Part shown: positions 1-11,522 of the stretch, in pieces
Numbering within the stretch: position 1 is the first letter of the stretch
Layout of the letters: each line of letters starts with the position of its first letter
Source of the DNA: Batillaria attramentaria
Lineage: Eukaryota > Mollusca > Gastropoda > Batillariidae
DNA: 64,000 bases
Direction of reading: 5' to 3'
Assembly (NCBI GenBank): GCA_018292915.2
Contig: JACVVK020000485.1
Location: 420,999-484,998, forward strand
Position numbers and translations under genes: made by a program
Notes under the pieces: generated by a model
Database searches by the model: none
What the model was told of the DNA's origin: nothing
The model's input: only the letters and a program-made list of their open reading frames with translations

Positions 1-479
1 TTTACAGAGAGATAGTGTGGAGCGCGTATGGGCATTAGCAAAGGTAGAGATAACATGTTAATAATAATAATAACAATAATAATAATAATAAACGGTATAT
101 GTAGGGCGCATTTCTTTCCAATACAACTAAATGTCACTCACCGACACTCACGCACATTTTGCAAAGATAGACAGACGTACACTGGTAAAACTGACAAGTT
201 ACACAAGAAATTACTGGAAGGTTTTGCGAAATAGGGACGTTTTAAATTATTCTTAAAAACAGACGGGGGGGGGGGGCGCATTTCTCAGATTCGCAGGCAG
301 AGAGTTCCCTTAGTATTGGTAGGACAAAACTGAAAGAGTGCTCGACAAAGGATTTCTGGTTGCGTGTGGGAATTTCGAGAGCGGCTCTCGATCGGGCGAC
401 AACCAGAGGGTTCGCGACGGTTGATAGGATGTTGAATTCAACCGAACCCTTCCTCACATCTCCAAAGACCTTTCAAAAA

Positions 480-1260
480 AAATCTACAGAATACAGAATA
501 CTTTATTGATCCCAAAATTGGGAAATTGCAGTTCTGGCCCGCATACTAATAAGACACACAACTGATAAACATTTTAACAAAAGAGACTACAAAAAACAGA
601 CAGTCTTGACCGGTAAAATTACTTAAAATCAAGAATAAAACACACTATCACATAATACAATTTCCTGTCACATTCAACACTCATTGATACACCCATTCCG
701 GCATTCACGCTGCACATTCACTCGCTCTGCTCTTTCTCTCTCTCCTCGATCCCCCCACACCCCCCTCTCTCTCTCGTGTGCGTTCTGCTTGAGTTGGCAG
801 CTCTAATAGCCATGGGCAGAAATGATCTTGAATATCAGTCTTTGACACCTCTACTAACAGATTTGTGACATAGCAGGTATAATCATGTGTTCAGATTCTT
901 GTAAAACGTGCGGACTTATCTGTTCTGACTTACCTCATTATGGTTAGGTCCAGTATGGGACTGGTCAGTGCTGTTTCACTGTTGTCAGTCCTCGCGGGCG
1001 CTTTTGAACTTCGGGTGATGATCACTCCTCGGCAGAGTCTTGGTCCGTGGGCGATCTGGTCGTTGTGACGACGCTGGCGGAGTTGCAGATGAGGCAGTTT
1101 TGACAGCACATGACGGCTGCATCGTAGACGAGGCTTAGCGGTGTTTCTGTCATAGCGGTGTCTTTGTTGCGGAGAATTGCAATGAGACAGGAAAACATGT
1201 CTTCACCCTTATGCACATTTTTTCTGTCCATTTTCTAAAAGGCGCTTTCTTGTGGTGTAT
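480..1260 (-). mobile_element. LINE 3' fragment, minus strand
   Basis: On the minus strand the end reads GGGATCAATAAAGTATTCTG, a typical non-LTR 3' end with embedded AATAAA. A reading frame of 69 codons (1231 to 1022) lies upstream and could be the C-terminus of a decayed element ORF, but I see no reverse-transcriptase motif. The middle is CT-rich. Confidence 0.45.
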
Positions 1261-1329
1261 CTGTTAAAATCGTCTCTTCGGTTTAGGCGTCATTTTCACG
1301 ACAGTTTTCTCTCTATTTTTTTTCCCTGT

Positions 1330-1539
1330 GAAAAGGCAGCTCCCAAACTGTGGAGCTCTCTTCCTGAGTCGGTGAAGAAGGTAGTCAGCATCACCGCATT
1401 CCGAAAGTGACTGAAGACTCATCTCTTCACTGCATCACCCCAGTAATCATCTGCACCTTAAAAAATATCTTTCCTTTAAAAACCTCTCCCTAAGCGCCGT
1501 GAGCACTCAGGGTGGAGCCGTTCGCTGTACCAAGTCTCT

Positions 1540-1576
<37 letters not shown>
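1330..1576 (+). mobile_element. LINE 3' end with (ATC)n tail
   Basis: The translation passes through APKLWSSLPES and FRKxLKTHLF, the pattern at the C-terminus of many LINE polymerases. It is followed by AAGCGCCGTGAGCAC and an (ATC)n tail at 1541..1575. Confidence 0.65.
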
Positions 1577-1577
<1 letters not shown>

Positions 1578-2639
1578 TCTTTCAGAGATAGAGAAATTCG
1601 TCGATATTTTGAATTACCGTTCTGGAAGCTTTAGCTACGCATAGTCTTAAGTTAAATGGCACAGTACTTTATCTTGCTCGTTGCAATCATCTTGCAATTT
1701 CACTATTCCAATCTCTGGTCGCCAGTAAAACAGTCACATGATCTCCACACCATGCCGACAACTGATCGAGATTTTTAGCCATTGTCATACACAAAATCAA
1801 AATATCTACTCGTTACAATTCTCCTCGCGAGTACTAGCATCGCTGTGGTCCATCTGTGGAAAATGCTGACACAGAGATCCGACACCAAGTCTTTCATTTT
1901 TGCCGTTATACAGTGTCCACAGCCTAGGGCATACACGCGTGTACACATGCTATTTCTGCTCGCATACCACGGTCAGTCTTGTGTGTAGAGTATACTGTAC
2001 TGTCAATCGCTGTCAAAGCACTTGAAACTTCCACAAAGGAATATTGTGCGCCCTCTGACAGGCCATTTGCCGACAATGCTTTCCGGTTGCTTGGTTTGCA
2101 AAGTCCTCGAAACTCTATCAAGCTAACGTTCCCAAAGAATCTCAGGACGGTTGCTATTCTTTCCCAAATAATGTCTGCGAAAAGACACACTATGAAACAG
2201 TATGAGAATACAGACTGGTCTTTTTGACTGGCTCCCCGAAAATTAAAACTTGTCACGCTATGCGCCGTTCGTCCGTGTCAGCGGGTCTCCTGTTGCCAGT
2301 CAGATTGCCTCGAAAGCTCGTAAGAGGTCGCCGTGGGTTCAAAAACGTTAGCACGCAAGTCAGAAAATCGGCAACTCTTGTCACCACCAGCCTTAAAACA
2401 GCTCAGTAAAACATGTTCATCACGTTTTGCATAACTTTTCTCGAAACAATGAGATCCGGCCGGCAACTTCAATACGTAATAGTTATTGTCCAGGGGGAAA
2501 AAAAACCAACAACATAATTCGTTCTACAAGTCCTGGAGTTCGGCAAAGTAGTAACGCCGACAAGCTTCTAATAGCTGCAGCCAAATTGTTGTCCGGGAAA
2601 GTCAGGAACCACTTAGTGCCTCGTGTCTTAAAGTTCGGC

Positions 2640-3125
2640 GAAGTACTGACCACATCGTGTCTGTAATCGGGCCGCATTCTAGGAAATGTTGGCTCGGTCA
2701 AAATTGCAGTTAATCATTAGGAAGCGAAGGCTCAAAACTGACGCCTGACTTTTCTGTCGCAGTTGTAACTAACAGTCATCTGAAAGATCCTGATGATCGA
2801 TTTCATGTACATTCTAGGAAGTGGTGACTCAAACTTGCAGTTCTCCGTTCTAGTTGCAATTCAAAATTCAGCTGGCAGCTTCTCTGTCGTACACAATTCC
2901 CCGAACTTTTGGCTCAAAATTGTAGGTCTCAGTTGTAGTTGCAATGAAGAGTCATTTGGCAGGTTCTGTATCGTAGTGAATTCTAAGAACTTTTGGCTCA
3001 AAATTGTAGGTCTCAGTTGTAGTTGCAATGAAGAGTCATTTGGCAGGTTTTGTATCGTAGCGAATTCTAAGAACTGTTGGCTCAGAACTGCAGCTCTCAG
3101 TCATAGTTGCAACTAAGAGTCAGCT
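2640..3125 (+). repeat. 84-bp minisatellite
   Basis: The landmark AACTTTTGGCTCAAAATTG recurs at 2904 and 2988 and, diverged, at 3072, exactly 84 bases apart. Weaker copies extend left to about 2640. Because 84 is a multiple of three, a frame stays open at 2793..3116 and encodes a 28-residue repeat (core NFWLKIVGLSCSCNEESFG); there is no sign that it is a real gene. Confidence 0.8.
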
Positions 3126-3644
3126 TGCAGATCCCGCCTGTCGATGTCTTGCTACATTGGTGACACCACGCAGAGGCCCCTGGCGGTGAAAATCCGTTAT
3201 GGAGCGAAGGCTATGACGTACACGACAGAACAAGGCCGGATGAAGTGAAGACAGGATCACAATGGCCGCGCCTAAATCCCCAACCGCCAACAGCAGTGTC
3301 ATAGTGATTTTATAACAACAGCATGATGATGACACAGCGAACAGGGAGGGGGTGGTGCATGGACAATGTGAAGGGGCAGGAGGGGTGTCTATCGTCACTC
3401 CCTAAATGTTGTGACATCTTCCCATACACGTTTCCCGTCCGCCCGCCACGTCGGCCATCAGGTCAGCCAGTGGCAGTTGAAGTTTGGCATCATAATTATG
3501 CAATAGTGGGTAACAGTGTGCATTCCCTTTCAATCCCACAGAATCCTCCCTCACCGCCCTCCTAACCCCTCCCCTCTACCTCCGGCGTCTCTATCTACAC
3601 CATTGCTTTCAGTCCATACATGCATCATAACTCTCCTGAGTTTC

Positions 3645-3694
3645 GTGTGTGCGTGCGTGCGTGCGTGCGTGCGTGTGCGTGTGCGTGTGTGCGC

Positions 3695-3769
<75 letters not shown>
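3645..3769 (+). repeat. (CGTG)n/(GT)n microsatellite
   Basis: A tetranucleotide CGTG start grades into a pure GT tract of about 70 bases. Confidence 0.95.
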
Positions 3770-4332
3770 CTCAGTACAAAGAAATGTGGCACAAACGAGA
3801 AAAATATAAGTAACATACTGATTTTACGTTACATTATTCTCCAGCGGGCAGTCACTGACAGACGTCATCTGAAGCTTGCCATGGATTCCGCCTGCAAAGA
3901 AATCGCAGCTGCCTGTATGACGTGGGCTGAAATGGTTATAATCGTTTAGTTTTCGCGAAATGGTAAGTCGTCTGTCGAGTCGCCGGAGAAATTGACGTAG
4001 AACTTTATAAACTGTCCTTTTCCATGCTTTATATCCAGCAAGTTCCAGTTAACACGGTAAGCACTCGACCTAACTGAATATCTGGCTGCACACACAAAAT
4101 TTAATTTTTTTCTACTCACAGTAACCAATTTTGGCTAGTGCAGTGTGAAAGTTATAGGTTGTGTTTTCAAGCAGTCACTTGTGTCAAGGGGAGGGGGGAG
4201 GGGGAGGGGGGACAGTGATCATTTCAGCTGCATTAGTCTGTGTGTCCAGTCCCTTTAAGAAGCCTCTATCTTCGTAACGCCGCCGAGGTGGAAAGCTGCA
4301 TGTACCGCTTTGGAAGCTTTAAGGCTAGAAGG

Positions 4333-4512
4333 GGGGTAGCCGGGGTCCCCGAATGGTAGAGTGTTGGACTTCTAATGCTCGGGTCGTGAGTTCGTATCCC
4401 GGCTGGGGCCAAATATTTGTGCTGTTTTTTTTTTTTTTTCATCGTTGCCCCGTCTTTGACATCACCTGTATGTGGTAGAAAAGGACGTTAAACCCCCAAA
4501 CACCCAACACCC
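4333..4512 (+). mobile_element. tRNA-derived SINE (family A), full length with 14-bp TSD
   Basis: The head resembles a tRNA with A box (CCCCGAATGGTAGAGTG) and B box (GAGTTCGTATCCC). The body carries the family marks AAATATTTGTGCT, GCCCCGTCTTTGA and a tail GGACGTTAAAC. It is flanked by identical 14-base copies of TTAAGGCTAGAAGG at 4319..4332 and 4513..4526. Confidence 0.9.
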
Positions 4513-4784
4513 TTAAGGCTAGAAGGATGCTTCATTTGGCCATCACCACCGTTTTCGTGACTTTGTGGCTTCAAATATTAGATACAACTTCCTTTGAGCC
4601 TACGATCCGTTCCTAAACAGACTGGGACTCGACAAATCTTCCAAATATAGCCACCAATGAGCGCCGTCCAGCGGGTCATCAGCCCGCAACCAAATGGCAA
4701 ATAACGTCCTCTGCTCAGTTCAGTTTGTGGTGCACTTCTAGAGCAACAGATACTACTACAACTACAACAACTACTACTACTACT

Positions 4785-4845
4785 ACTATTTATAGGGCGC
4801 CTATCCCCGGGGAACGAGCTCTAGGCGCCTTACAATCTGAAACGG
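4785..4845 (-). mobile_element. LINE/SINE 3' tail with (TAG)n, minus strand
   Basis: The minus strand reads AAGGCGCCTAGAGC ... GGCGCCCTATAAATAGTAG, the common 'gcgc..tataaa + trinucleotide' end of retroposons in this window. Confidence 0.5.
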
Positions 4846-4950
4846 CTGAAGTAAAAAAGAAAAGAAAACAAAACAAAACACAAAAAAACCCTATAAAAAC
4901 AACCCAATTACTCAATGTACACTACGTAAGAACAACTTAAAAAGTAAAAG

Positions 4951-5098
<148 letters not shown>

Positions 5099-5364
5099 CG
5101 ACACAACTGAGTAGAAATGACAAAGGGTAGACAGAGATAATTAAAAACCAAGAACAAGTACCAGGATACTCCCCCCCCCCCCCAAAAAAAAAAAAAAGGG
5201 GGGGGGGGGAAGAGAAAAAAAAAGAGAATAGACTGGAATGAGCCAGATATAACCTGAAAAGATAGCAGTGGTGAGGAGCTAAAATAACACATACACCGGC
5301 CAGAGTCACTACGATGGTTTCACATGCTATAGTGTGTACCAACTGACTGCTTCTGGTGCACAGA

Positions 5365-5456
5365 TTAACTCTTTGACGACGGAGCGCAATTTCTGACACA
5401 CGATTTCCTATAGGAAATCGTGTGTCAGAAATTGCGCTCCGTCGTCAAAGAGTTAA
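5365..5456. repeat. Perfect 92-bp palindrome bounded by TTAA
   Basis: Two 46-base arms are exact reverse complements with no spacer (centre between 5410 and 5411). Both outer ends are TTAA, followed by CTCTTTGACGACGGAG. This fits a snap-back element made only of terminal inverted repeats at a TTAA target, as in piggyBac-type elements (inference). Confidence 0.9.
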
Positions 5457-5687
5457 CATTCGATAAAAAGTTTTCCGCACGGCATTGTGTGCCTGTCATA
5501 CGCATCATTGTTGAGACTAAAAGTTTAAAAAAAAATATAAAAAATAAAAGAGCACGACTGGCATGTTCAGTCCTGTTTCGCGAGTGTGCCGGACTGGTGT
5601 GTTGCAGCTTGTCTAAGACCGTGAAGTAAACCCAACCGATCATGTACTTACTTACACAACATAGGCAAAATGTGAATGAAGATACAT

Positions 5688-5718
<31 letters not shown>

Positions 5719-6151
5719 GGGTGATGATGATGAAACGTTTATTTTATTTTATTTTTTTTTATGCAGGATAGAGCATTTAGGCATTGCTGCCTATCTTGCA
5801 TGCTGTCCTGCTATTCTACATTTAAAAAAGACAACATAAAAACAAACAAACAAACAACAAAAAAAGTATAAGAGAGAGAGAGAGATGGTGATGATGATGG
5901 TGTGTAGAAAATACCCACAAAGCCCGTTAATATAAGTGAATGAAATGAAACGAACAGACAAACAACAAGCAACCATCCTCATCCACCACCACCACAACCA
6001 GCACGACATTGATAACAGTAACAACGACAAACGGAATTTGCTCTCCTTCGCATTTAATGTCATCTCAGAGTCTAGTTGGTGATTGAACATTGGCACTGTC
6101 CTGTAATTATCAGTTTGGGGCATGAAAATGTGCCCCTCTTGCATATTTTTG

Positions 6152-6273
<122 letters not shown>

Positions 6274-6582
6274 TGCAGCTTGACTGAAAGCGAAAATGCA
6301 AACACAACGACAGTGTCATAATAATAAGAGAGATGCAGTTTTAAATTAAATTTGCTCCAAAACTGATCCACATGTACTGTAGGAATGATAGGCATGCAGC
6401 GAGCGGTCGATTGACATGCAAAACATGACAGCACCTTTGGCATATTCACATGTCGCACGCAGGTCCGTCTGAGTGCATGGTGTTTAATGACAGCCATGAC
6501 CGAAGACAGATGTGTGCAGCAAAATGTACAGGTGCTTCCCCCCCCCCCCTTGACGCCCCCTACCCCCACCACGCACACGCCG

Positions 6583-6661
<79 letters not shown>
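6583..6661 (+). repeat. (CA)n microsatellite
   Basis: About 78 bases of uninterrupted CA. Confidence 0.95.
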
Positions 6662-6663
<2 letters not shown>

Positions 6664-6685
6664 ACCTCCAGGCAACCTCCCCGGA

Positions 6686-6707
6686 TGGGTATTAGTGGGT
6701 GTTTTTT

Positions 6708-6738
<31 letters not shown>

Positions 6739-6890
6739 TATCGTCCTTTTCCACCACATACGGGTAATATCAAAGACGGGGCAACGATGAAAAAGCCAGC
6801 ACAAACATTTGACCCGGCCATCAGGGATTCGAACTCATGACCCGAGCATTGAAAGTCCAACGCTGTACCATTCGACCACCCCGGCTCCCC
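6686..6890 (-). mobile_element. tRNA-derived SINE (family A)
   Basis: On the minus strand it reads from the tRNA-like head (GGGGAGCCGGGGTGGTC) to the GGACGATA tail. The tail is followed by long G and T homopolymer runs at 6702..6738. Target-site duplication is not clear. Confidence 0.85.
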
Positions 6891-7319
6891 GCAACTTGAT
6901 GTCACCGAGCTGAACGCTGCATGTCAACTAAATTTAAACCGAACTTTTACGTACCCCACGTTCAATTATTTTCTTCATTGGTTTACATGTCAGCAGTTAT
7001 TCTTTTAATACAACGTTGTTTGTTTTTGAATGACTATCTTGTTTACCAACAAATCAACACAATTTCTGCTGGGCAAATAGCCGCATACCTTATGGACAAA
7101 GTCCCGATATTTCGTGGATGTGCATTGAAAATTGACAGAGTTGTGATACTTTGAATGAAGGTGTAGGGTTTTTTTTTTCTTTTACCCACGACGTACGTTA
7201 AAGACGTATGAGAACAGGGAAAGTGCACACAATAAAACGGGCTTATTCCATCCTTGCTAAGCCAACTCATGATCGGGAACATTTTCGCTGAGGATTGCGC
7301 CTGCACGCTCTAAATACCC

Positions 7320-7425
7320 TACCTTGATGTTTAGTACAGCTCTTAATGCGATATAATGTTGTTTACACTTTGAGCGAGCGGTCGAACATTGAAATTCTAC
7401 GACTGTTGGTACACTATATACTGGA
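7320..7425 (-). repeat. Dispersed repeat family D, copy 1
   Basis: The minus strand has ACCAACAGTCGTAGAATTTC, AATGTTCGACC and CAAAGTGTAAAC, shared in order with 20250..20360. Confidence 0.6.
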
Positions 7426-8422
7426 GCGCAGTTTTTTTCCTGCAGATTTTTTAAAAAATCATTTTCAGCAGAAGAACTGGTTTTCTGTAGAGAGAAAAAA
7501 ATCGACAATCCTGTTTTCTGCCTGAGAACAGTTTTTTTTTCTGCAGAAAAATCCCCCCTCCCCCTTCCAAAAAGAAGAAGAAAAAAAAAGTTGTTTTCTT
7601 GCAGAACCTCCGCAAACACACCACCACCACCACACACACACACCACCACCACCACCACCAACTTGCTATTCTGTCATCCCTCGCCAGTGTTTTCTGCTGG
7701 AAAACTGTTATTTTGTCATTCCCGTTTTATGCCGTTTTTTCTTCATGAGATCCACTGAGTTTGTATTTTTCCAGTATTGTATTGTATTTGTATTGTGCCA
7801 GTGCTTTTTTCTTTTTTTGCATCCCCCCCCCCCCCCCTTTTCTTTTTAAATTCAAACAGGGACAATGCCGACACGGTACAAAATGGCCGCCAACCCGGCC
7901 GCCGCGCAGAAATTGACAAGCGAAGCCCAAAGGCCCGGGTTAGACAAACACGTCACAGTGACACGTCGTGCACACGTGCAGTCACCGGTCCGCACCCCAG
8001 GTGACGGCCGCGTCACCACAGTGAGTGACGTGGTGCTGAAAACACCCTCGACATTCAGCGCAACGTGGACGTTGCCTGACCGAGCTTGGACTAACAATAC
8101 CGGCAGTTCACATAAACAACGTTTCTGCCACGCTGGTGAGAGAGGCGAGGCTTCGTCAACCCGTATTTTTTCTGTTTCTCACCTCTGGTATTTCACGCGG
8201 ACGCGGCCAGCACTGACTCGAGTTTATTTTCACGGGATTTGTGTGTTGTGCATACGCACGCATAAACTTGTCTTCTATGTCCATATATGGAGCAAATTAA
8301 TGCTTATCAGCAAAAGCTTGGTACACTGAGGATGGAGAAGTTCATGTTCAGGACATGGAAACTACGCGTGAATTTGAATGAAAACATAGAAGTGTTATCA
8401 GTATAGGAGAGCTTGCAGCTTT

Positions 8423-8424
<2 letters not shown>

Positions 8425-8476
<52 letters not shown>
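8425..8476 (+). repeat. (CA)n microsatellite
   Basis: About 50 bases of uninterrupted CA. Confidence 0.93.
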
Positions 8477-8477
<1 letters not shown>

Positions 8478-8796
8478 GAGACACCGCGAATCAGTGTCCG
8501 TCACGGCCAAGAGAGACCAAACGATGTGGCGACCGACTTGTCAATCTGTACGGATTGTAAAAGCACTCGTGGTATGCTCATGGACCCGAAAATTTTCCAC
8601 AAATGAAGGGGACACATAGAAGGGGAATGCCGGGGCGGGTGGGACAAATTCCATGGTCATTCGCCCAGTGCCAGACCGGCCTAGCGCTCAAAACTTAGAT
8701 TTGAAACTAAGTTAAATAATCAGTTTCAAACACACAGAAGCCGTAAATTCAGTCCCAATGGGCAGAAACATACGTCACATTTTCTTCTATGTACCG

Positions 8797-8975
8797 CCTA
8801 GGTTGGCTGCTAGAACCGCTTTGGACCCTTCACAAACACATTCAGAGGTCGAATCCCGGCTGCGAACCAGATATTCGTCGTTGTTGTTGTTGGATTTGTT
8901 TTTTCTCTCGTTGCCCCGTCTTTGATATCACCCTGATGTGATGGAAAAGGACGTGAAACCTCTAAACAACAAACC
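8797..8975 (+). mobile_element. Diverged tRNA-derived SINE (family A)
   Basis: The B box region (GGTCGAATCCCGGCTG), the GCCCCGTCTTTGATATCACC core and the GGAAAAGGACGTGAAAC tail are present. The head is strongly diverged and a GTTGTTGTTGTT insertion follows it. Confidence 0.75.
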
Positions 8976-10503
8976 AATCAACCACCTTTGATCATCTGCC
9001 CATGTCCAGTTCAAAGTCGTCCGACTCATGGTGACAGTGTGTGTGACGTCTTGGAGTGGGGAGGGGGGGGGGGGAGGACGGGCGAGAATATCTCCCCACC
9101 TCCCTCACCCCGCTGTTTTTTTTTTTCTGTTGAAAAAGAAAAAAGTTCACACAGTCTAGTAGTCTACTAACACCGCAGTTCCTAAAAAGGAAAGTTTCCG
9201 TTTAAAAAAAAAGTCTTTGCAATCTGGTCCATTCTGACAGCAAACTTTCGGGGGATGGGGGTGGGGGCCGGGTGCGGGGAAGGGCATCCCCCCCCCCTTC
9301 CCAGCGGTCTGCGTCTTCGGTGCTTCCACTTTCAAATCAATTCAGCTACTTCTTCTTTGAACGATTGCAAACCCTGCAGAAGTTAGATGTTGAAAACACA
9401 ACGCCAACTTGCTCAGTGTGTGCTTATTGTGAAAATACCGTGGTAAAATTTGGTTGAACATACAAGTATTGCAGAAGTTTACACATTTGAGAGGGATCTA
9501 TAGATCGTCAGTACTACGAACCCTGTTTGGCTGAAATTGTTGGCTAGTCAAAATTCGTGGGCGCGTCTAGGGCCATCAGATCCAGAACTGCCAACCTCGA
9601 GGCTGAAAGTGATCGAAGGGAGCTAAACAGAATCACATACACTTGGCGCTGCGGTTTCACTCCCTTCCCCTAGCCGGGAGTGTTTCTTCAGATTGTAGGA
9701 CTGAAAAGTAGTGTTTATCTATGATACGGGTGCAAGACTGACTGGCGGTGAACTACGTCTGACAAAAACAGACAGTAGCAAAACGTCCTGTCCAGTTTTT
9801 CAAGTACCTGTTTGTCATTAAACTGCCGTTTTCACTCCGTCACGGTTCAGCCGTCAGTGAGAGTCACACCGCACACAACTTTAGCCAAGAAACCGATTTC
9901 CATCAGTCACTTCGATGTCAAAGATGACTTGGGTAAGAACACACGAGAAAACAAAAAGAAAGAAAGAAAGGGGAAAAAATTTACAAAACTAAACCATCAT
10001 AAATCGACTGATCTAGCGGGAATCCATGGAACCGGCCAAGACCGTGACCCGAACAGACCTGGCGGATCAGCGCAGTTGACAGCTCGGCTTGGCTGTCCTG
10101 ACTGCCCGGGCTCCTGTCTAAAGTAGTTCTTGGTGAGGCGGTCGGTAATGGGCTTGAAATGACTAGTTTTAACTTGAAATGAAATGAACAAATCAGTGAT
10201 CATGTAGTTCAAATTGTGATGCTTAGGTCAGTTTCAGTTCAGTCATGATGTTAGTACAACCGGTCATGTGGACGACGCCGTTTCAGTCAGTCTCCGTTAA
10301 GTCAGTTTTGCAGTGAGTCTGACTGAAACTACTCTTTTCGCAGTAGCCGGTGAAATTCAGTACTGACTTTACGCCTTGGGATGGCTAGAATGACCGTGAC
10401 ATTATCCGCAATAACTTGAGAAGTTTTGTAGTCACGGACGCGGGTCCGCTGTGTACACTGGCATTCGGCCACTACTGACTGAATATTTTCTCATCCTCCG
10501 CAT

Positions 10504-10736
10504 TGTCTTCGGTCAATCCGTGGTCGACTAAGTATCAGTTGGGAGATGGCCGATTTTCAATTATACTTGAATTGCGGTATGAGTGGAAATCGACACAGGA
10601 AAGCATCAAACTCACTGCCGGCACTGAGTCAGTCAGTCCGACAGTCATGTACTCAATAAGTCTTATGTTAATCATTGTCACAGGTTTGGCTAAAGCAGTT
10701 ATGCAGGCCGGAACAAGTAGAGAGTTTTATCTGAGC
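10504..10736 (+). repeat. Direct repeat copy 1, upstream of phosphatase exon 1
   Basis: Related along its length to 11984..12196: TGTCTTCGGTCAATCCGTGG, TTGAATTGCGGTATGAGTGG and CACAGGTTTGGCTAAA occur in the same order. Confidence 0.75.
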
Positions 10737-11522
10737 GCCCCCCCCACCGGCCTCCGACTGCGGACACACACAAAGACAAGAAGCAAAATTGCTGAAGAAC
10801 GACTGACTGAACTGAACCTGAATTAACCAACCCGGCAAACCGCAACTAACAAAACAAAAAGTCAGTGAGGGGTGGGGGGGGGGGGAAGAAGACTGAAGAA
10901 GTGAAAAAATAAATGGGGAAAAAATGACTAGTAGTACAGAAGAAAAAATGAACTTGAAAAAAAGTGGAAATATATCAGTCTGATCACCGTCTGTGTCAGG
11001 GGCTTCAGCGGCTCAGTCACTGAGTAGAGCCCATTAATTTTGACTTCCCTCAACTGAAAGTTCTTTCTTATCACCCCCCCCCCCCCATCTGACGTAATCG
11101 GTGGGCACAAAGGTTTCCTTGGACCCCCGCCGGCCGGACCACCCCGAAATCCTTGAACAAATGTTTGGTCGGGTCAGTGTTAGTCAGTGGCGTCACAATT
11201 CTCAGTCTCCACATCACTGACAACAAAACAAACTGATGACAAGTCCCACTGGGCATCCCCCGAGGCGATGACGGGTGTTGTGTGCTAAGCTGAGAACAAA
11301 GACGATCGCCTGTACACGTATGCGACACAGGTGGTGTTCTAATTTTAGCCAATCTTGCTTAAGAGCGTCAAAGCAGCAACGCGTTCCTTGAGGCGACCAA
11401 TCAAGGGAGACTACTCAAAACGTCTTAGCAATCACGAGGGGAAGAGAATGATGGCAGCTGTTGGCAGATAACGCGTGCTTAGTTTGCAGCAGTTTCCACT
11501 CGCGGTCGGACGTACGCGTACG

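Larger units (their letters stand above)
7430..10500. other. Region without recognised gene
   Basis: It contains CT/C homopolymer runs, one SINE, a CA tract and a CpG-rich part at 7860..8110 with a 154-codon open frame that I do not trust. No spliced gene could be assembled. Confidence 0.5.

Noticed and set aside
3620..3949. Open frames with poly-CV or poly-HT translations
   Set aside because: These and all similar frames are translations of GT/CA microsatellites.
4333..4405. tRNA gene
   Set aside because: The A and B boxes are present but the sequence continues into a SINE body, stems are imperfect, and the same head recurs across the window. These are SINE heads, not working tRNA genes.
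7865..8329. 154-codon open frame in a CpG-rich stretch
   Set aside because: No recognisable domain, a composition that follows local GC content, and no splice context. Probably chance.
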